From Hymenochaete sp. R1 (Eukaryota; Basidiomycota; Agaricomycetes; Hymenochaetales; Hymenochaetaceae), in the NCBI GenBank assembly GCA_019400425.1, contig JAFREE010000098.1, positions 1 through 64,000 on the forward strand: a stretch of DNA of 64,000 nt, given 5' to 3'. This document shows positions 33,469 through 43,671 of the stretch, in pieces. Within the stretch, counting starts at the first letter, position 1, and every line of letters starts with the position of its first letter. A model generated the notes under the pieces. That model did no database searches. It was not told the origin of the DNA and saw only the letters and a list, made by a program, of their open reading frames with translations. Position numbers and translations under genes: made by a program.

Positions 33469-35289
33469 ATGTCTTCTTCTCATTCTGAAGATGCACTCGA
33501 CTTCATCAAGGCACTCGTTCCATCCCCATCCTCCCTAGCTGGATACGAGTCAGTACTCTCGTTCGCAGATGAACTCCAGCACCGCATCACTGACCTTCAG
33601 GAGCACATAATAAAAGTGAAATCTGCTCTCGACAACGATCCGAACTATCATTTCGACTTGGCAAAAGTCTGGAACAATCTTCGAAGTGAATACCATAATA
33701 GGGTCGTTGAAACCGCAAAATGGCTAGATTCTCACCTTCGCCTAGAACTAGAAAGAAAAAATTTCGATCAAACTCCATCAACACAGGACACCAACTTGAA
33801 GCAGAATTGGGACAGACACTATCCTATCATCCTGTCGGCGACGGAATGCGAATCTAGACTTTGCATCTTACTCCACTACAATACCTTTTATGCAACCAAA
33901 ATGATACAAAGCAACAAAAGATTTCAACAAAGTGGGAAAGGGTCCTTTGTGCGCTCGATCGAACGTCACGCTATGTTCTGCAGGCACTTTACCAAGCGTT
34001 TGTTTGGTGCGGCATCTAACATCTCACCCGAGAAAGACTTAGATATTGAAGAAGCTTTCAAGAGCTACATCGATCAAATGCGGGAAATCGAAGAGAACCT
34101 AAAGGTCTTTTCCTTTGCATCTTATAATCAGAATGATAATAAGCACTCCTCGTCCAAGGAGCTTATAAAATTGGCGCACCATTACGAAAATAGGAGAAAG
34201 GAGCTGGAGGCCGTCATTCAATCTGTCCTCCCTGGAATCGACTTCGAAGATTACAAACATGTACCACCAAAGGAAAAAGAAACTCTGGGTTTCATCAAAC
34301 CATTTGCAGATGATTCCATTCTTCAGCACGTCCTCCAATTCATCCCAGCGGGGCTAGATGGGGACGCACAGAAAATGGCAGAAGAATTACGTACATCGAT
34401 CGTAGAATTCGGCCAGCAGCTGAGCGTCCACAAACAAATTCTTGCTAAATCGCCAAATAGTGATTTTAGTCATACCAAGAGCGCTTTTTGGAAGCGAGCC
34501 ATTAATTTAATGAAAAAGGCCGAAGACTTCTCCGCTATGTTGCGGTCCCGAAAAACAGAAGTACCGCCGCATCCGGGCAACCACAGACCTACAACAAACT
34601 TTGACTGGTCCCCTGAATCCACCATTCTCGCATTGGAATGCGAATCTGGAATTGTCACTCTCTTCCATTACCACCAGTATCTGAAGTCTCCAGCTGGTCT
34701 CGAGGATACCAAAGACCTTGACCGTCATATGGGGCATATCGAGTTCCACTACCTGCGTACGGAACTCATTTTGCAACGATCTCTTACCCATGCCTTCGAA
34801 ATTTGGAAGTCGCGCCATGCTCACAAGTTCGGAGACGGCCTGTTGGAAAGTATGAAAGATCTTGTCTGGTTGTCTAATGATGATCCCGCAAGATACGAGT
34901 CCAAGCTCGCGGAGAGGCCGCAGGGCGAGAAGGACGCCCTGACAGAATACGAATGGGTGACACGAGTTACGCGCCATTATACGTGCGAGCTTTTCGAGCT
35001 TCGGGACAAGATAAAAAAAGACACGAACCTGAAGAAAATTGACTTCTCGCATGGAACACACATGGAAAGAAGGGATAGCGATAGATACAAAGAACGTGTG
35101 AACGGCAGTAGTCCTTTGGCAGCTACGGCAGGTACGGCAAGAGACACATCGGGCGCTCCTATATCTGCAGAGTTGGATGACTCTACAAGCCAAAGAGGAA
35201 GTGGGAGTCGAAAGCGGAAGATCCGGGAGGAGGGCGGAGGTTCGAGTAGGGGAGGTTCTGGGTCGAAGAGGGGCAAGGGACAGACCTAG
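33469..35289 (+). CDS. Uncharacterised protein with an internal duplication (two-unit member of a local family)
   Basis: A single-exon frame of 606 residues from ATG 33469 (MSSSHSEDALDF). The protein is helical and has two related halves. Each has, in order, an FIK start (residues about 12 and 275), a ND/SP-x-x-F-x-x-x-K-x-W segment, a conserved ECES (126-129 and 390-393) followed by L-x-H-Y-x-x-Y, then an RH/H-rich helix and an R-x-L stretch. The C-terminus is disordered, basic and Gly/Ser-rich (SGSRKRKIREEGGGSSRGGS), looking like a nuclear or nucleic-acid-binding tail. I find no known domain. The protein at 40414-41340 resembles one unit of this duplication. Codon pattern and length make a real gene very likely; function is unknown. 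Confidence 0.85.
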   Translation: MSSSHSEDALDFIKALVPSPSSLAGYESVLSFADELQHRITDLQEHIIKVKSALDNDPNYHFDLAKVWNNLRSEYHNRVVETAKWLDSHLRLELERKNFDQTPSTQDTNLKQNWDRHYPIILSATECESRLCILLHYNTFYATKMIQSNKRFQQSGKGSFVRSIERHAMFCRHFTKRLFGAASNISPEKDLDIEEAFKSYIDQMREIEENLKVFSFASYNQNDNKHSSSKELIKLAHHYENRRKELEAVIQSVLPGIDFEDYKHVPPKEKETLGFIKPFADDSILQHVLQFIPAGLDGDAQKMAEELRTSIVEFGQQLSVHKQILAKSPNSDFSHTKSAFWKRAINLMKKAEDFSAMLRSRKTEVPPHPGNHRPTTNFDWSPESTILALECESGIVTLFHYHQYLKSPAGLEDTKDLDRHMGHIEFHYLRTELILQRSLTHAFEIWKSRHAHKFGDGLLESMKDLVWLSNDDPARYESKLAERPQGEKDALTEYEWVTRVTRHYTCELFELRDKIKKDTNLKKIDFSHGTHMERRDSDRYKERVNGSSPLAATAGTARDTSGAPISAELDDSTSQRGSGSRKRKIREEGGGSSRGGSGSKRGKGQT

Positions 35290-36265
35290 GAAAGTGTTGA
35301 ATTCAAATTCCGATAAGCCGAACTCGAAATACCAATGAAGGGTAGTCATACTCACACGATACCATCCAGAGTGACTGTACATAAGAAACGGTGTTTGATA
35401 GTCTGTGACTGACATTCCGTTTAAATTTGCAATCACATTTTTCCTGGGACGTCCGTACTGTCTTCGTTTCTCTCCCTTTGTATGGCCCAAATAAGACATT
35501 ATATAGCGTTTGGACACCTCTCGATCTTCTATAGAAGACGGCATCTGTATTGTTTTCAACTGTAGAGTCTTGATATGGCTCTGGGATAACGCAGAGCGCC
35601 CTGTAGAGAGTGCCTTTGTGGTCTGGGCAAAGGGTATGAAAGGAGAGTGCAGCACCAATATGAGGGGTTCGACATCAATTTGATCTCAAAGGCAAAGCAT
35701 GCATAAACAGAAAAGTTTGGAGGGATCATGGTGGTAGAGTCGATGGAATCACGGATGAGTGTGAATGAAGAGGCGGCGAATCGCAATGGGTTCTTTCCGG
35801 ACCGGACCGGGCCGACATCACGAGCATATACTGTGGCTCTGTGTTGAATGGGAAGTGCAATATTAGGATTTGAAAAATCGAACTTACTCAAAGCTGAACC
35901 TATATTGTCAGCTTTTAAATCCTCTTTATTAGATTAAACCCCTTGAGAAGAGTATGGGGCCTCAGGTACATTTCGCTAGAAAAATTCAAGTTCCAAGTTC
36001 ACATTGTGTTTGAAGAGCTGCATTCGAAACAGTATAGTTTATTAGTGTAAAGTACATTTTCAGGCGTGCGAGATAATAAAGGGGGTATTTGATAGCTTAT
36101 CCATGAATTAAAGTAGTACAGTAAGCGTCTATGCGAGCTAGACAATGCCCGGGAAGGAAATTCCTACTACAGGATTTTTTACTAATGAAGTCAAGTTAGT
36201 AAACTACAAACCCTAGAAGCTGGAACGGCGGCGACCATACATTATTACTGCCTCGACGCCTTTTT
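35290..36265. other. Intergenic region with unexplained coding-like stretch
   Basis: On the minus strand between about 35860 and 35340 there are two open stretches with protein-like composition. One contains RDVGPVRSGKNPLRF. The other contains KRRQYGRPRKNVIANLNG and YQTPFLMYSHSGWYR and ends at a strong GTGAGT donor. I could not join them into a complete gene or recognise a family. May be a gene remnant. Confidence 0.25.
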
Positions 36266-37098
36266 TTATCGAGGCGGACAAACATTCTTAAGATTGACGA
36301 AGCCCGCGTCCGGGGCATAGTCGGTCATTCGGAGGGGACCGCGGTCAACGTGCAGAATGAAGGTTACCTCGGGATAATGTTCGAGGATGTAAGCGCGTCG
36401 AACCGCGCGTGGACTCCTGATCTCAGCTTGAACGAGCGCATACATGCCGATAGTAGAGAACAACTCGTAAATATGGACCACATCGTCGAAGTCCTAATAT
36501 TTCCGGAAGCGTTCATTGTCAGTCAGAATTAAAGGCGCTGAGTTTGAGAAAAGGCTAGAAACGCACCATTTCATCGATTGTGTTCATGACTGACGAAGGA
36601 AATTCTAGTTCAATAGTGTAGTCCAGTGGTGGAAACCACGGATTAACCGATATAAATAGAGGTTTAAGAGATGAATTAGGGGGGATTGAAAGTTTATTGT
36701 GGTTGAAGAACTCGAGGAGTGGCTAGTGTTACGTAATGTAAGGTATTTTGAGAAAAGCCACATAGGATCCAGCTCGACATGACTAGAAAGAACACGTGTA
36801 TTGACCTATGTGGCTGAATATTACGAGCGAGCACCAGATAAAGAAAGGTAGGAGAAGTTCCTTGTTTTCCTCCCAAAAATCGTGCCTAGAGAAGACAGTT
36901 CACGCGAGCTCACTCGTCTGTAGCTATTGTCGTTATAGGCGTTTCGTTGGTCGTCCATAATGTGAATAAGCGATTAAAACCTCTTGACTTGACCATCGAG
37001 AATGTGAGGACAAATAATAGAGTTAGGAGAAAGAAAGGGGCACGAATGCATCTGTGAATGCAATGATCCCTCACCTCAAATATCGAGAACCAAGCCAC
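36266..37098 (-). CDS. Hypothetical membrane-anchored protein, exon structure uncertain
   Basis: The most convincing part is the 3' exon 36266-36493 (76 codons, DFDDVVHIYELFS through LKNVCPPR), preceded by a GT-AG intron and an open exon ending at 36567 (PWFPPLDYTIELEFPSS). Further upstream, starting at ATG 37098, a hydrophobic anchor (RAPFFLLTLLFVLTFSM) could be the N-terminus. The middle exons have in-frame stops unless additional introns are assumed, so the model is not closed. I do not recognise the family. It may be a real gene or a decaying one. It lies next to the luciferase-like genes. Confidence 0.32.
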
Positions 37099-37237
37099 AA
37101 AAGCACTGTGAGGTCCTCAATTTTTGGAACCTTTAGTTATCCCTCGAAATGATATGATGGATTCTACGTATGAATCATTGGAGTTAGATTAAGAGTATTA
37201 TCGGAATGATTTACGCGAATTACTGAAGTACGCGACA

Positions 37238-38180
37238 TTACTTGAGTACTGGCCACGATGCCTCGAGAGATTCGAGGGACCGGCCACTCATGTATCCCAT
37301 CGCGGCACGAATGATACGCGAAATCACTCGAATCTCCTCCATTGTCCGCGGTGCGTAAATCATAATGAGCTCCCTCGGAACAAGCACGACATCGCTAAGG
37401 GGGTGGCGCTCGCCCCAACCGTTCTCAATCACTATGAATGAAATATTAGCAAAACCGCATCGAGTCATTCACACAAGCACATTGCTTACCTGTTTTGCAG
37501 TCTTGTGGAGAAAGTGTAACGTGCATGGAGAAGTCCTTGTGGTAGTGTATATGCGCAACTTCACGACGAGACTTGTTCTTATGTGGGCTCGCCAGCGTGG
37601 GCAATAAAACTAGCGCATCGAGGGAGTACTCATTTGGCGAAGACCTGACTTCGACGATATCCGTACAATTGGCACCTATCTCGTAGAAGAGCTTGCGGAA
37701 TGACTGAGAACAAAGACGACATCATTGATATCGAAATGAACTATCAGAAAGGAAAGCAAATAAATTCATAGACATTTAGACACTCACCTCTTGTACGGCT
37801 TTCTCTGGGAAATCTTCAAGCTGTCTATGCGGAGCGACGTGCCAACCAATTTGGGGCCTCTTTCCCTCCCTTTTTGACAGCCCACCCTTCCCCAACCACG
37901 AGCTTTTATCTTTATCATGCTCGTACTCGACGGTGCGGAGCGTATCGCACGCAAATGGTTTCAGCGCCGTCACTAAAATCCACGATATGAAGGGCGGAAG
38001 GCCAGTCTTGCCGAGATCCACGTATTTTCGGTGGTTATTAACAGCCCACGGACCGACAAAAAGAAAAGCGGCGACGGTGGATGTCGTGAGTACCGGGTGA
38101 CGAGATGCAAGCGATCGAGCGGATTCGAGACCTGAGGGAAGATTGGTTGAGAGAGTAGCTAGTAGCGAAGAGTCCGACAT
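37238..38180 (-). CDS. Fungal luciferase-like protein (copy 1)
   Basis: Three exons (37788-38180, 37490-37703, 37238-37431) encode 266 residues, the usual length for this family. An N-terminal membrane anchor (HPVLTTSTVAAFLFVGPWAV) is followed by KREGKRPQIGWHVAPHRQ, a central EVAHIHYHKDFSMHVTLSPQ, and VIENGWGERHPLS with IMIYAPR and a final IIRAAMGYMSG. These match, in order and spacing, the conserved segments of fungal luciferase (Luz, luciferase-like domain), which oxidises 3-hydroxyhispidin with light emission. Many non-luminous agarics carry homologues of unknown activity. The hispidin synthase, hispidin-3-hydroxylase and caffeylpyruvate hydrolase genes of the luminous pathway are not in this window, so light emission should not be assumed. 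Copy 2 lies about 0.9 kb upstream of this gene's start, with identical intron positions. Confidence 0.88.
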
Positions 38181-39112
38181 GGTAGAATAGATGAGAGTTT
38201 ATCTGATACGTTGTTTATGTGTCGCCAGTTCAAAGAAAGTGCGGACTTTTATACGCTCGAAGCTCGGAAACAGAATGCACGTGAACTCTACTCCACAAAT
38301 GAGCTAAGGCTTACTGATGGCGCTCATGTCCTAACAACCTTGCTGCGGCCGACTGGTCACGTATTCACCTTGCCGCCGTGAAAAGTGAGTTTAGCGCAGA
38401 ATGAATTCATTGAGAAGGTGCGCCCTTTTCGAATTCACTCGCCGAGCTGCTTCGTACTGATCGCAGCCGCGGTTCCGTCATGTCGACGTCTGCTACTAGT
38501 GCCGAGTCTCCGATACTTCCGCCTCTGTCGTCCGACTTGAATCGCCGGTCACGTGTTTGGTCCCTGCAGCATACGAATCTGGTGGAAGCTAGTCAAAGTA
38601 CGAGCTTCATTGGGCATTCGAGTATGTGCGAATGCAACGTGCTCGCTGCCGTATGTCGGCCTTATCGACTGCGCCATGTTCTCGACAGCCTCTAACACCT
38701 ATACCCAGTGGCCTTGAGCTCTATCCATTATTTTGCATAGCTGGAGCGAGAATCACCGTTAATCCCACCAGACCTCGACCTTTATTTTTGTTTTAAGGCG
38801 CTGCACCGAGTTCGATAGCGTAGATAGCACACACAGAATTCCAAAATCGCGGGAACATCGAGGACATAGGCAACGGGCGAGTTTCAAAGAGTAAGAAGCA
38901 CCCAACTCTGCCAACGAATTTGGAGCTGATTGACGCTTCTCACGCCGAAGTGCAGTTTATGCAGGAGTGCGTAGATCTTCTGATTCCCAAAGTGACGACT
39001 CGTGTGCACCATAAATGATGTTGAAGGGCTCGTGCAAGACAAAGCAGACTTTAAAAGAATCTGCGTGGATTATCCAGACGAGAAAACGAAGATAGAGCCA
39101 CAAAAACAGACC
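38181..39112. other. Spacer between luciferase-like genes
   Basis: Promoter of copy 1 and 3' side of copy 2. A 71-codon open frame at 38480-38695 has no features that support it. Confidence 0.45.
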
Positions 39113-40061
39113 TCAAGTTCGCGGACAACTGGGAAACGATGCTTCGAGCGATTCCAAAGAGTAACCACTAATGTATCCCAACGACGCACGTATGATGAGC
39201 GCGATAACTTCAATGTCGTCTTCACCCTGAGGGGCGTATATCATAAGATGCTCCTTCGGGAGGCCTATGACGCCGCTGACTGGATGGCGCTCACCCCAGC
39301 CTTTCTCGATCACTAATAAAAAAACCCGTGGCTCAATATGCTTCGAAGAGCTTTGAAACGAAGATGAATGGCCCACCAGTTTTGCAGTCTCTCGGGGAGA
39401 GTGTCACATGCATCGAGAAATCCTTGCAGTAGTGTATGTGTGCAACCTCGCGGAGGGATCTGTCGGCTATTTTGTGCGGGCTTGGTAGAGATGGTAGTAA
39501 AACCATCGCATCGAGCAGATGTTCATGCGGCGAAGGTTTTATTTCCACAATATTCGCGTATTGCGATGCCAGTTCGTGGAAGAGCCGGATGAAGGACTGC
39601 AGGCGATGGCAAAAAAGAAGTAAGATGTAAACCGACAAGATCTGTTCTGAGGCAAGTAGCGTGCACACCTCTTGAACTGGTTCATCAGAGAAAGCTTCAA
39701 CTTGCCGGTGGGGGAAGAAGTGCCAGCCAGTCCTTGGTCTCTTCCCTTCCCGCTGCGGCAATTCGTCCTCCCGCAACCAATGACTTTTGTCGTCGTCTCG
39801 ATCGTACTCTCCGGTGCTCACTGTCTCACGGCCGAAAGGCTTCAAAGCCGTGGCAACAAGCCACGTTATGAACGGAGGAAGACCAGTCTGTCCAAGGTCT
39901 ACGTGTTTGTAGTAGTTGTTTATGGACCAGGGAACGACTAGAAGCAGGCTAGTGATGGTCGATGCAGTAAGGACGGGGTGTCTCAAAGTGAAGGTTCGGA
40001 AAGTCAGAGCGCTTGAAGAGACTTGTGCTGTAATCGTATTTAAAAGCTTAGGTTCTGACAT
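39113..40061 (-). CDS. Fungal luciferase-like protein (copy 2)
   Basis: Three exons (39669-40061, 39377-39596, 39113-39312) encode 270 residues. The first exon has exactly the same length (393 bases) as in copy 1, and introns fall at the same codons. The start ATG at 40061 (MSEPKLL) aligns with MSDSSLL of copy 1, although the frame is open further upstream. Segments: anchor RHPVLTASTITSLLLVVPWS, REGKRPRTGWHFFPHRQ, EVAHIHYCKDFSMHVTLSP, VIEKGWGERHPVS, LMIYAPQG and IIRASLGYISG. One difference at a conserved place is HYHKD of copy 1 versus HYCKD here, bringing a Cys into the His-rich core. The two copies have diverged strongly, so the duplication is not recent. Substrate is unknown. Confidence 0.88.
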
Positions 40062-40413
40062 GGTTGTGTCGCTCTGAGAAGTGATATGTGAGATACTGAA
40101 GCTGTGCGGGTGGGATGACGATGATGAAAGCGGGAAACAGGTCGTCTGTCTGTTCTCGACGCCGATCATTAGCCTTGCGCGACAATTCGCTCCTTGAGAT
40201 GTTCCACTCTCGAACTCTTGCCAGTTTTTTTGCACGCGCAATATGTACACCTTCAACTTCTTCTATAATTAATCAAATACACGACGCAAATAAGAGGGTG
40301 ACCACAAGTGTAAGTCTACATAAACTCTGTTGTTGTGAAAAATCGTTCGGTTTGATCGTCACTGCAGTTCTTGAACACCCCACAGTGAATGATATGGGAC
40401 TTCATACCTTCGA
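40062..40413. other. Intergenic region
   Basis: Upstream region of luciferase-like copy 2 and 3' side of the next minus-strand gene. No additional coding signal. Confidence 0.5.
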
Positions 40414-41340
40414 TCAACGGCCCGACCCATCGTTCTTCCTACGTTTCGACGAGCTTACCTGCTGTCCTGGCTCTCCCCCTCCAAATCTCTTCCCAGCAGT
40501 CGACGAAATTTGCGGCTTGTACTCGCGGGCACGTCTTACTCCATCGACTCTGACGTACTGGAAGAGTTTTGTGTCGTTGAAGCGCCTCTCCAGCTCAGCC
40601 AGCCTCTTCCACTCGTTTATCATCCGGTCCAGCTCCAGCTTTTCGCACAGCTCCAATGCCGCTGTCGTTGACGAGCGCTGATCTTCTGGTAAACGGGACT
40701 TGATCAGCTTGTCAAGAGTGACGATGTCCTTTATTGGGTCATTAACGGGCTTCCGTGTAAACACATCGTTCAAGAATGAATACATTCCTTCCTCGTCGCC
40801 TTTCCAACCGTATTCAGAAGCCCAGCCCGATATTTCAAACTTGAGAGCTAGGATAGCTTCGATATCATCTCGCGCGCCTTCGAATAGCTTCCTGATGATG
40901 ATCCTCGCCGCACTGAACTTGTGCCTGTCGGGGCCATACCTATCATTGCTCTCATAGGAGCCCTCTTGCTCTGTATACGTAATGATCCTTTGTAAGAGGC
41001 CAAGTGCGAGCTTCAGCCCGTGCTCGTGCCTCTGCACGTCAATGCTTTTCCATACCGACTCTGGGGCTCCGCCTTGTTTGAGTGCCATCTTAAAGGGAAG
41101 GAACACCTTATCTAAAGAGTCCGGACCGTTAAAGTAATCCATGACGAGCTTCCAATTCCTCGAGCTAAAGTCGATATCGGAGGTGTCGTTTTGGACTGCT
41201 ACCATGTACTTTCGAATTTCCTGACCTTTGAGGTCAAGTTTAGACTGCATCTCCCACGTAACGTGGTCTGACGGCGGTTCTGAAGTAGACCCCAGTGAAG
41301 GTAAATGATGGCTATGATAGTCCCGTTCGGTGGATGACAT
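40414..41340 (-). CDS. Uncharacterised protein, single-unit member of the local duplicated family
   Basis: A single-exon frame of 308 residues. I chose ATG 41340 (MSSTERDYHS) because the decayed paralogue next door begins MSSTDLTHH at the aligned place; an in-frame ATG at 41403 is an alternative. The order VQNDTSDIDFSSRNWKL, then RHEHGLKLALGLLQRI, then RHKFSAARIIIRKLFEGA, follows the ND...F...W, ECES...L...Y and RH...R-x-L order seen twice in the 33469-35289 protein. Downstream are GWASEYGWKGDEEG, YVRVDGVRRARE and a basic tail SSSKRRKNDGSGR that looks like a nuclear signal. No known family is recognised; function is unknown. Its neighbour at 42120-43008 is a pseudogene copy. Confidence 0.82.
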   Translation of the reverse strand: MSSTERDYHSHHLPSLGSTSEPPSDHVTWEMQSKLDLKGQEIRKYMVAVQNDTSDIDFSSRNWKLVMDYFNGPDSLDKVFLPFKMALKQGGAPESVWKSIDVQRHEHGLKLALGLLQRIITYTEQEGSYESNDRYGPDRHKFSAARIIIRKLFEGARDDIEAILALKFEISGWASEYGWKGDEEGMYSFLNDVFTRKPVNDPIKDIVTLDKLIKSRLPEDQRSSTTAALELCEKLELDRMINEWKRLAELERRFNDTKLFQYVRVDGVRRAREYKPQISSTAGKRFGGGEPGQQVSSSKRRKNDGSGR

Positions 41341-42119
41341 CTGAAGAACGTGTCGCCGAAAGGTTAGTGAGGTGGAGGAAGAGGAGAAGCGCGAGATAGA
41401 CATACGCAGTGGGTGGCCTTAGCTCATTAGAATGCTCTTGAATGTGCAAACGAGCCATAGCAAAGTTCTTCAGACATTTTCGTCCATAACCTGAGCTACC
41501 CCCTGGGATTAGAAAAGAATTACGAAGAGCCCAGCCAGACGATATTAGCCAGTGCCAGGTCAAGCGAGTAATGCGATGTACTTGCTTTCTTGATGGTTCC
41601 AAGTGCGAAGGGTGATTCATTGGACCAAGATCCGTATCTATGTATGCGGTCAGTCATATATTGGCAGATCCAAAAAGCATCTAGTCACAAAATTGCGCTT
41701 GGATTACCTGTGGATGGGACAGGGGAATGAACAGAACACAGAGAAGGAGTAGCTAAAAATGGATTATATTCTTTGCTCAGCGGTCTCAGCTTCAGGGCCT
41801 GCTTTATCGACGTAAATATGTAAAACTCGCTTATGTAATTTATCTAATTCTCTTTCTCCTCAAACCACCTTTCAAGCCCTGAGCTTTCCCTCCGAGTCGC
41901 TCATTCACACAAACGGACTACGCACACGACACCGTCAAAATATGGTATAGAAGAAAATTACCTTAAATAAGTGACTACAATCATGTCTATTTCTTAAAAG
42001 AGGCTGCCGTCTTGAATGTTGATCGTTAACCGTCGCAGATACACGAAATATTTGCAAACACGCACCATCATTCGGAACGCTGGTTCGACTTTCTTTTGCT
42101 TGGGCCCTAAAGGACTGCC
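41341..42119. other. Intergenic region
   Basis: Promoter of the single-unit gene and 3' side of its pseudogene. No coding sequence I can support. Confidence 0.45.
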
Positions 42120-43008
42120 TCATTCTGACGCTGTCTTTGGGACCGAACTCTCTTCTGGTCTGAGAGACTTCAGGCTCTTGAAAGGAGTCGGGGATTGCTC
42201 ATCACTACGCTTCCTCTTTGTCACTTCACTACGAGCGCGTCTTACTTTATCTACCCGGACGTACGAAAAGAGATCTGTGTTGTCGAAACGGCACTCTATA
42301 TCATCAAGCGCCTCTCACTGGCTCCTCCAATAATCGAGTTCCAAGTCCTCCCGAAGCTCGACAGTAGCAGTCAGTGGCGAGTAACGGTCCTCTAGTAGAT
42401 GAGACTTGATTAGTTTGTCGAGGACGACGGCATCTTTAACTGGGTCATCGTCGGGCTCCTAAGCCAACAGCTTGTTCAAAAAGGACTTCTTGGTCCCTTC
42501 ACCTCCCTTCCATCCATACTTAGAAACTCAGTCAGCGATTTCGAATCGGAGAGCCAAGACTTCCTTGATGTCGGTCCGCCCATCATCAAAAAGCTGCCTG
42601 ATGGTAGCCTTGGCTAGACTGGCCTTTCTAGTGTCTTCGTCACTCGGATTGCGGCAGTTATAGGCGCCTTCCTGCTCTGTATAGAGGATGATTCTTTGGA
42701 GAAGACCGGAGGAGAGTTCGAGACTGTGCTCATGCCGTTGTACGTCGACAACTTTGCATTCCGCCTCGGGGGCTACGGCTTCTTTCAAAGCGTATCTGAT
42801 GAGAAGGAACCTGTTTTTCGACTTTTCAGGTTTCTGCAGGGCTCAAGATCATTTTCCAGTTCGCCGACTTGAAATCGATAGCAGTGGTATCGTTTTGGAC
42901 CACTCTTAAGAACTTCCTGTTCTCATCCACGATACCGTGAATTTGAGCCTGTAGTTCCGCATCGGAAAGTTTCATATGGGTATGGTGGGTGAGATCGGTA
43001 GATGACAT
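42120..43008 (-). pseudogene. Decayed paralogue of the single-unit gene at 40414-41340
   Basis: From MSSTDLTHH at 43008 the minus strand follows the neighbouring gene closely (VQNDTTAIDFKSANWKM, VDVQRHEHSLELSSGLLQRI, YTEQEGAYN, KYGWKGGEG, DPVKDAVVLDKLIKSHL, YVRVDKVRRAR). It is broken by a frameshift near 42826-42840, where the original frame ends at a stop (42826-42828), and by stops at 42528-42530, 42459-42461 and 42315-42317. Two of these replace Trp codons of the intact copy by TGA. The similarity over the whole length, with the basic tail still readable to a stop at 42120, shows a duplicate that lost function after a period of constraint or drift. Confidence 0.9.
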
Positions 43009-43671
43009 GGTAGAGCGAGTCGCTGGACGGTGTGAGAGGGACCGAAACAAAAGAAAGCGCGAGATAATGCGCGATGCCCATGGAATTCTTTATAGTATCA
43101 ATCCCCGCAAACCAATCGTAGCAAAGTTCATCTCCCTCAGATTGATCCTCATCCCGCTACTTTAACGAGCGGAGACAGAAACGCAAAGAAATTAGCCATG
43201 GGTCGCTAAGTGGAGATAAGAATACAGCGTCGGTGCTTGCTCTGTGATTCGAAGTGTGAAGCTCGAAGCATCAAAGTTGAATTTGATGTAAGCTAGGGAC
43301 GATGTCAAAGAAGGGAGGCATCGAGAGAAGGAAGAAAAGCAAAAAGAAACGTAGACAGCAAATTCAACGCAAGTCGTAATCAACCATATCCAGTACATAG
43401 AGAATTTTGGTGTATTTTTAGTGTATGACGTGCTATCTCGGATCCTCGAAGTTGAATTCGAAGGGGGCCAGATAAAACATTGAATAGGAGAAAACATTTC
43501 GAGAAAATGAAAGAAAGCAAATCAGAAAGTCGATAGCAATTCAAAGCGGATACAATATATCTATCACAATCTCAAACAAGGAGGGAGTCTAGTATTGACT
43601 CATGTTTTTAATCAGCACAAAAGTAATAGTCAGGTAGATGTGTCAGTATGAATTTTAAACTGGTTCGTGCA
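43009..43671. other. Intergenic region
   Basis: Spacer in front of the 3' end of the paraoxonase-like gene. A 101-codon minus-strand frame (43192-43497) has no recognisable feature. Confidence 0.45.

Noticed and set aside
34507..35658. Minus-strand open frame of 383 codons
   Set aside because: Mostly the antisense shadow of the well supported plus-strand gene 33469-35289. Only its upstream end beyond 35290 is of interest and is reported separately.
36266..37098. Third luciferase-like copy or UstYa-like oxidase
   Set aside because: Lacks the GWGERHP and EVAHIHY segments of the former and the His-x-x-His-Cys motifs of the latter.
37238..40061. A bioluminescence gene cluster
   Set aside because: Only the luciferase-like genes are present. 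Hispidin synthase, hispidin-3-hydroxylase, P450 and caffeylpyruvate hydrolase are absent from the window.
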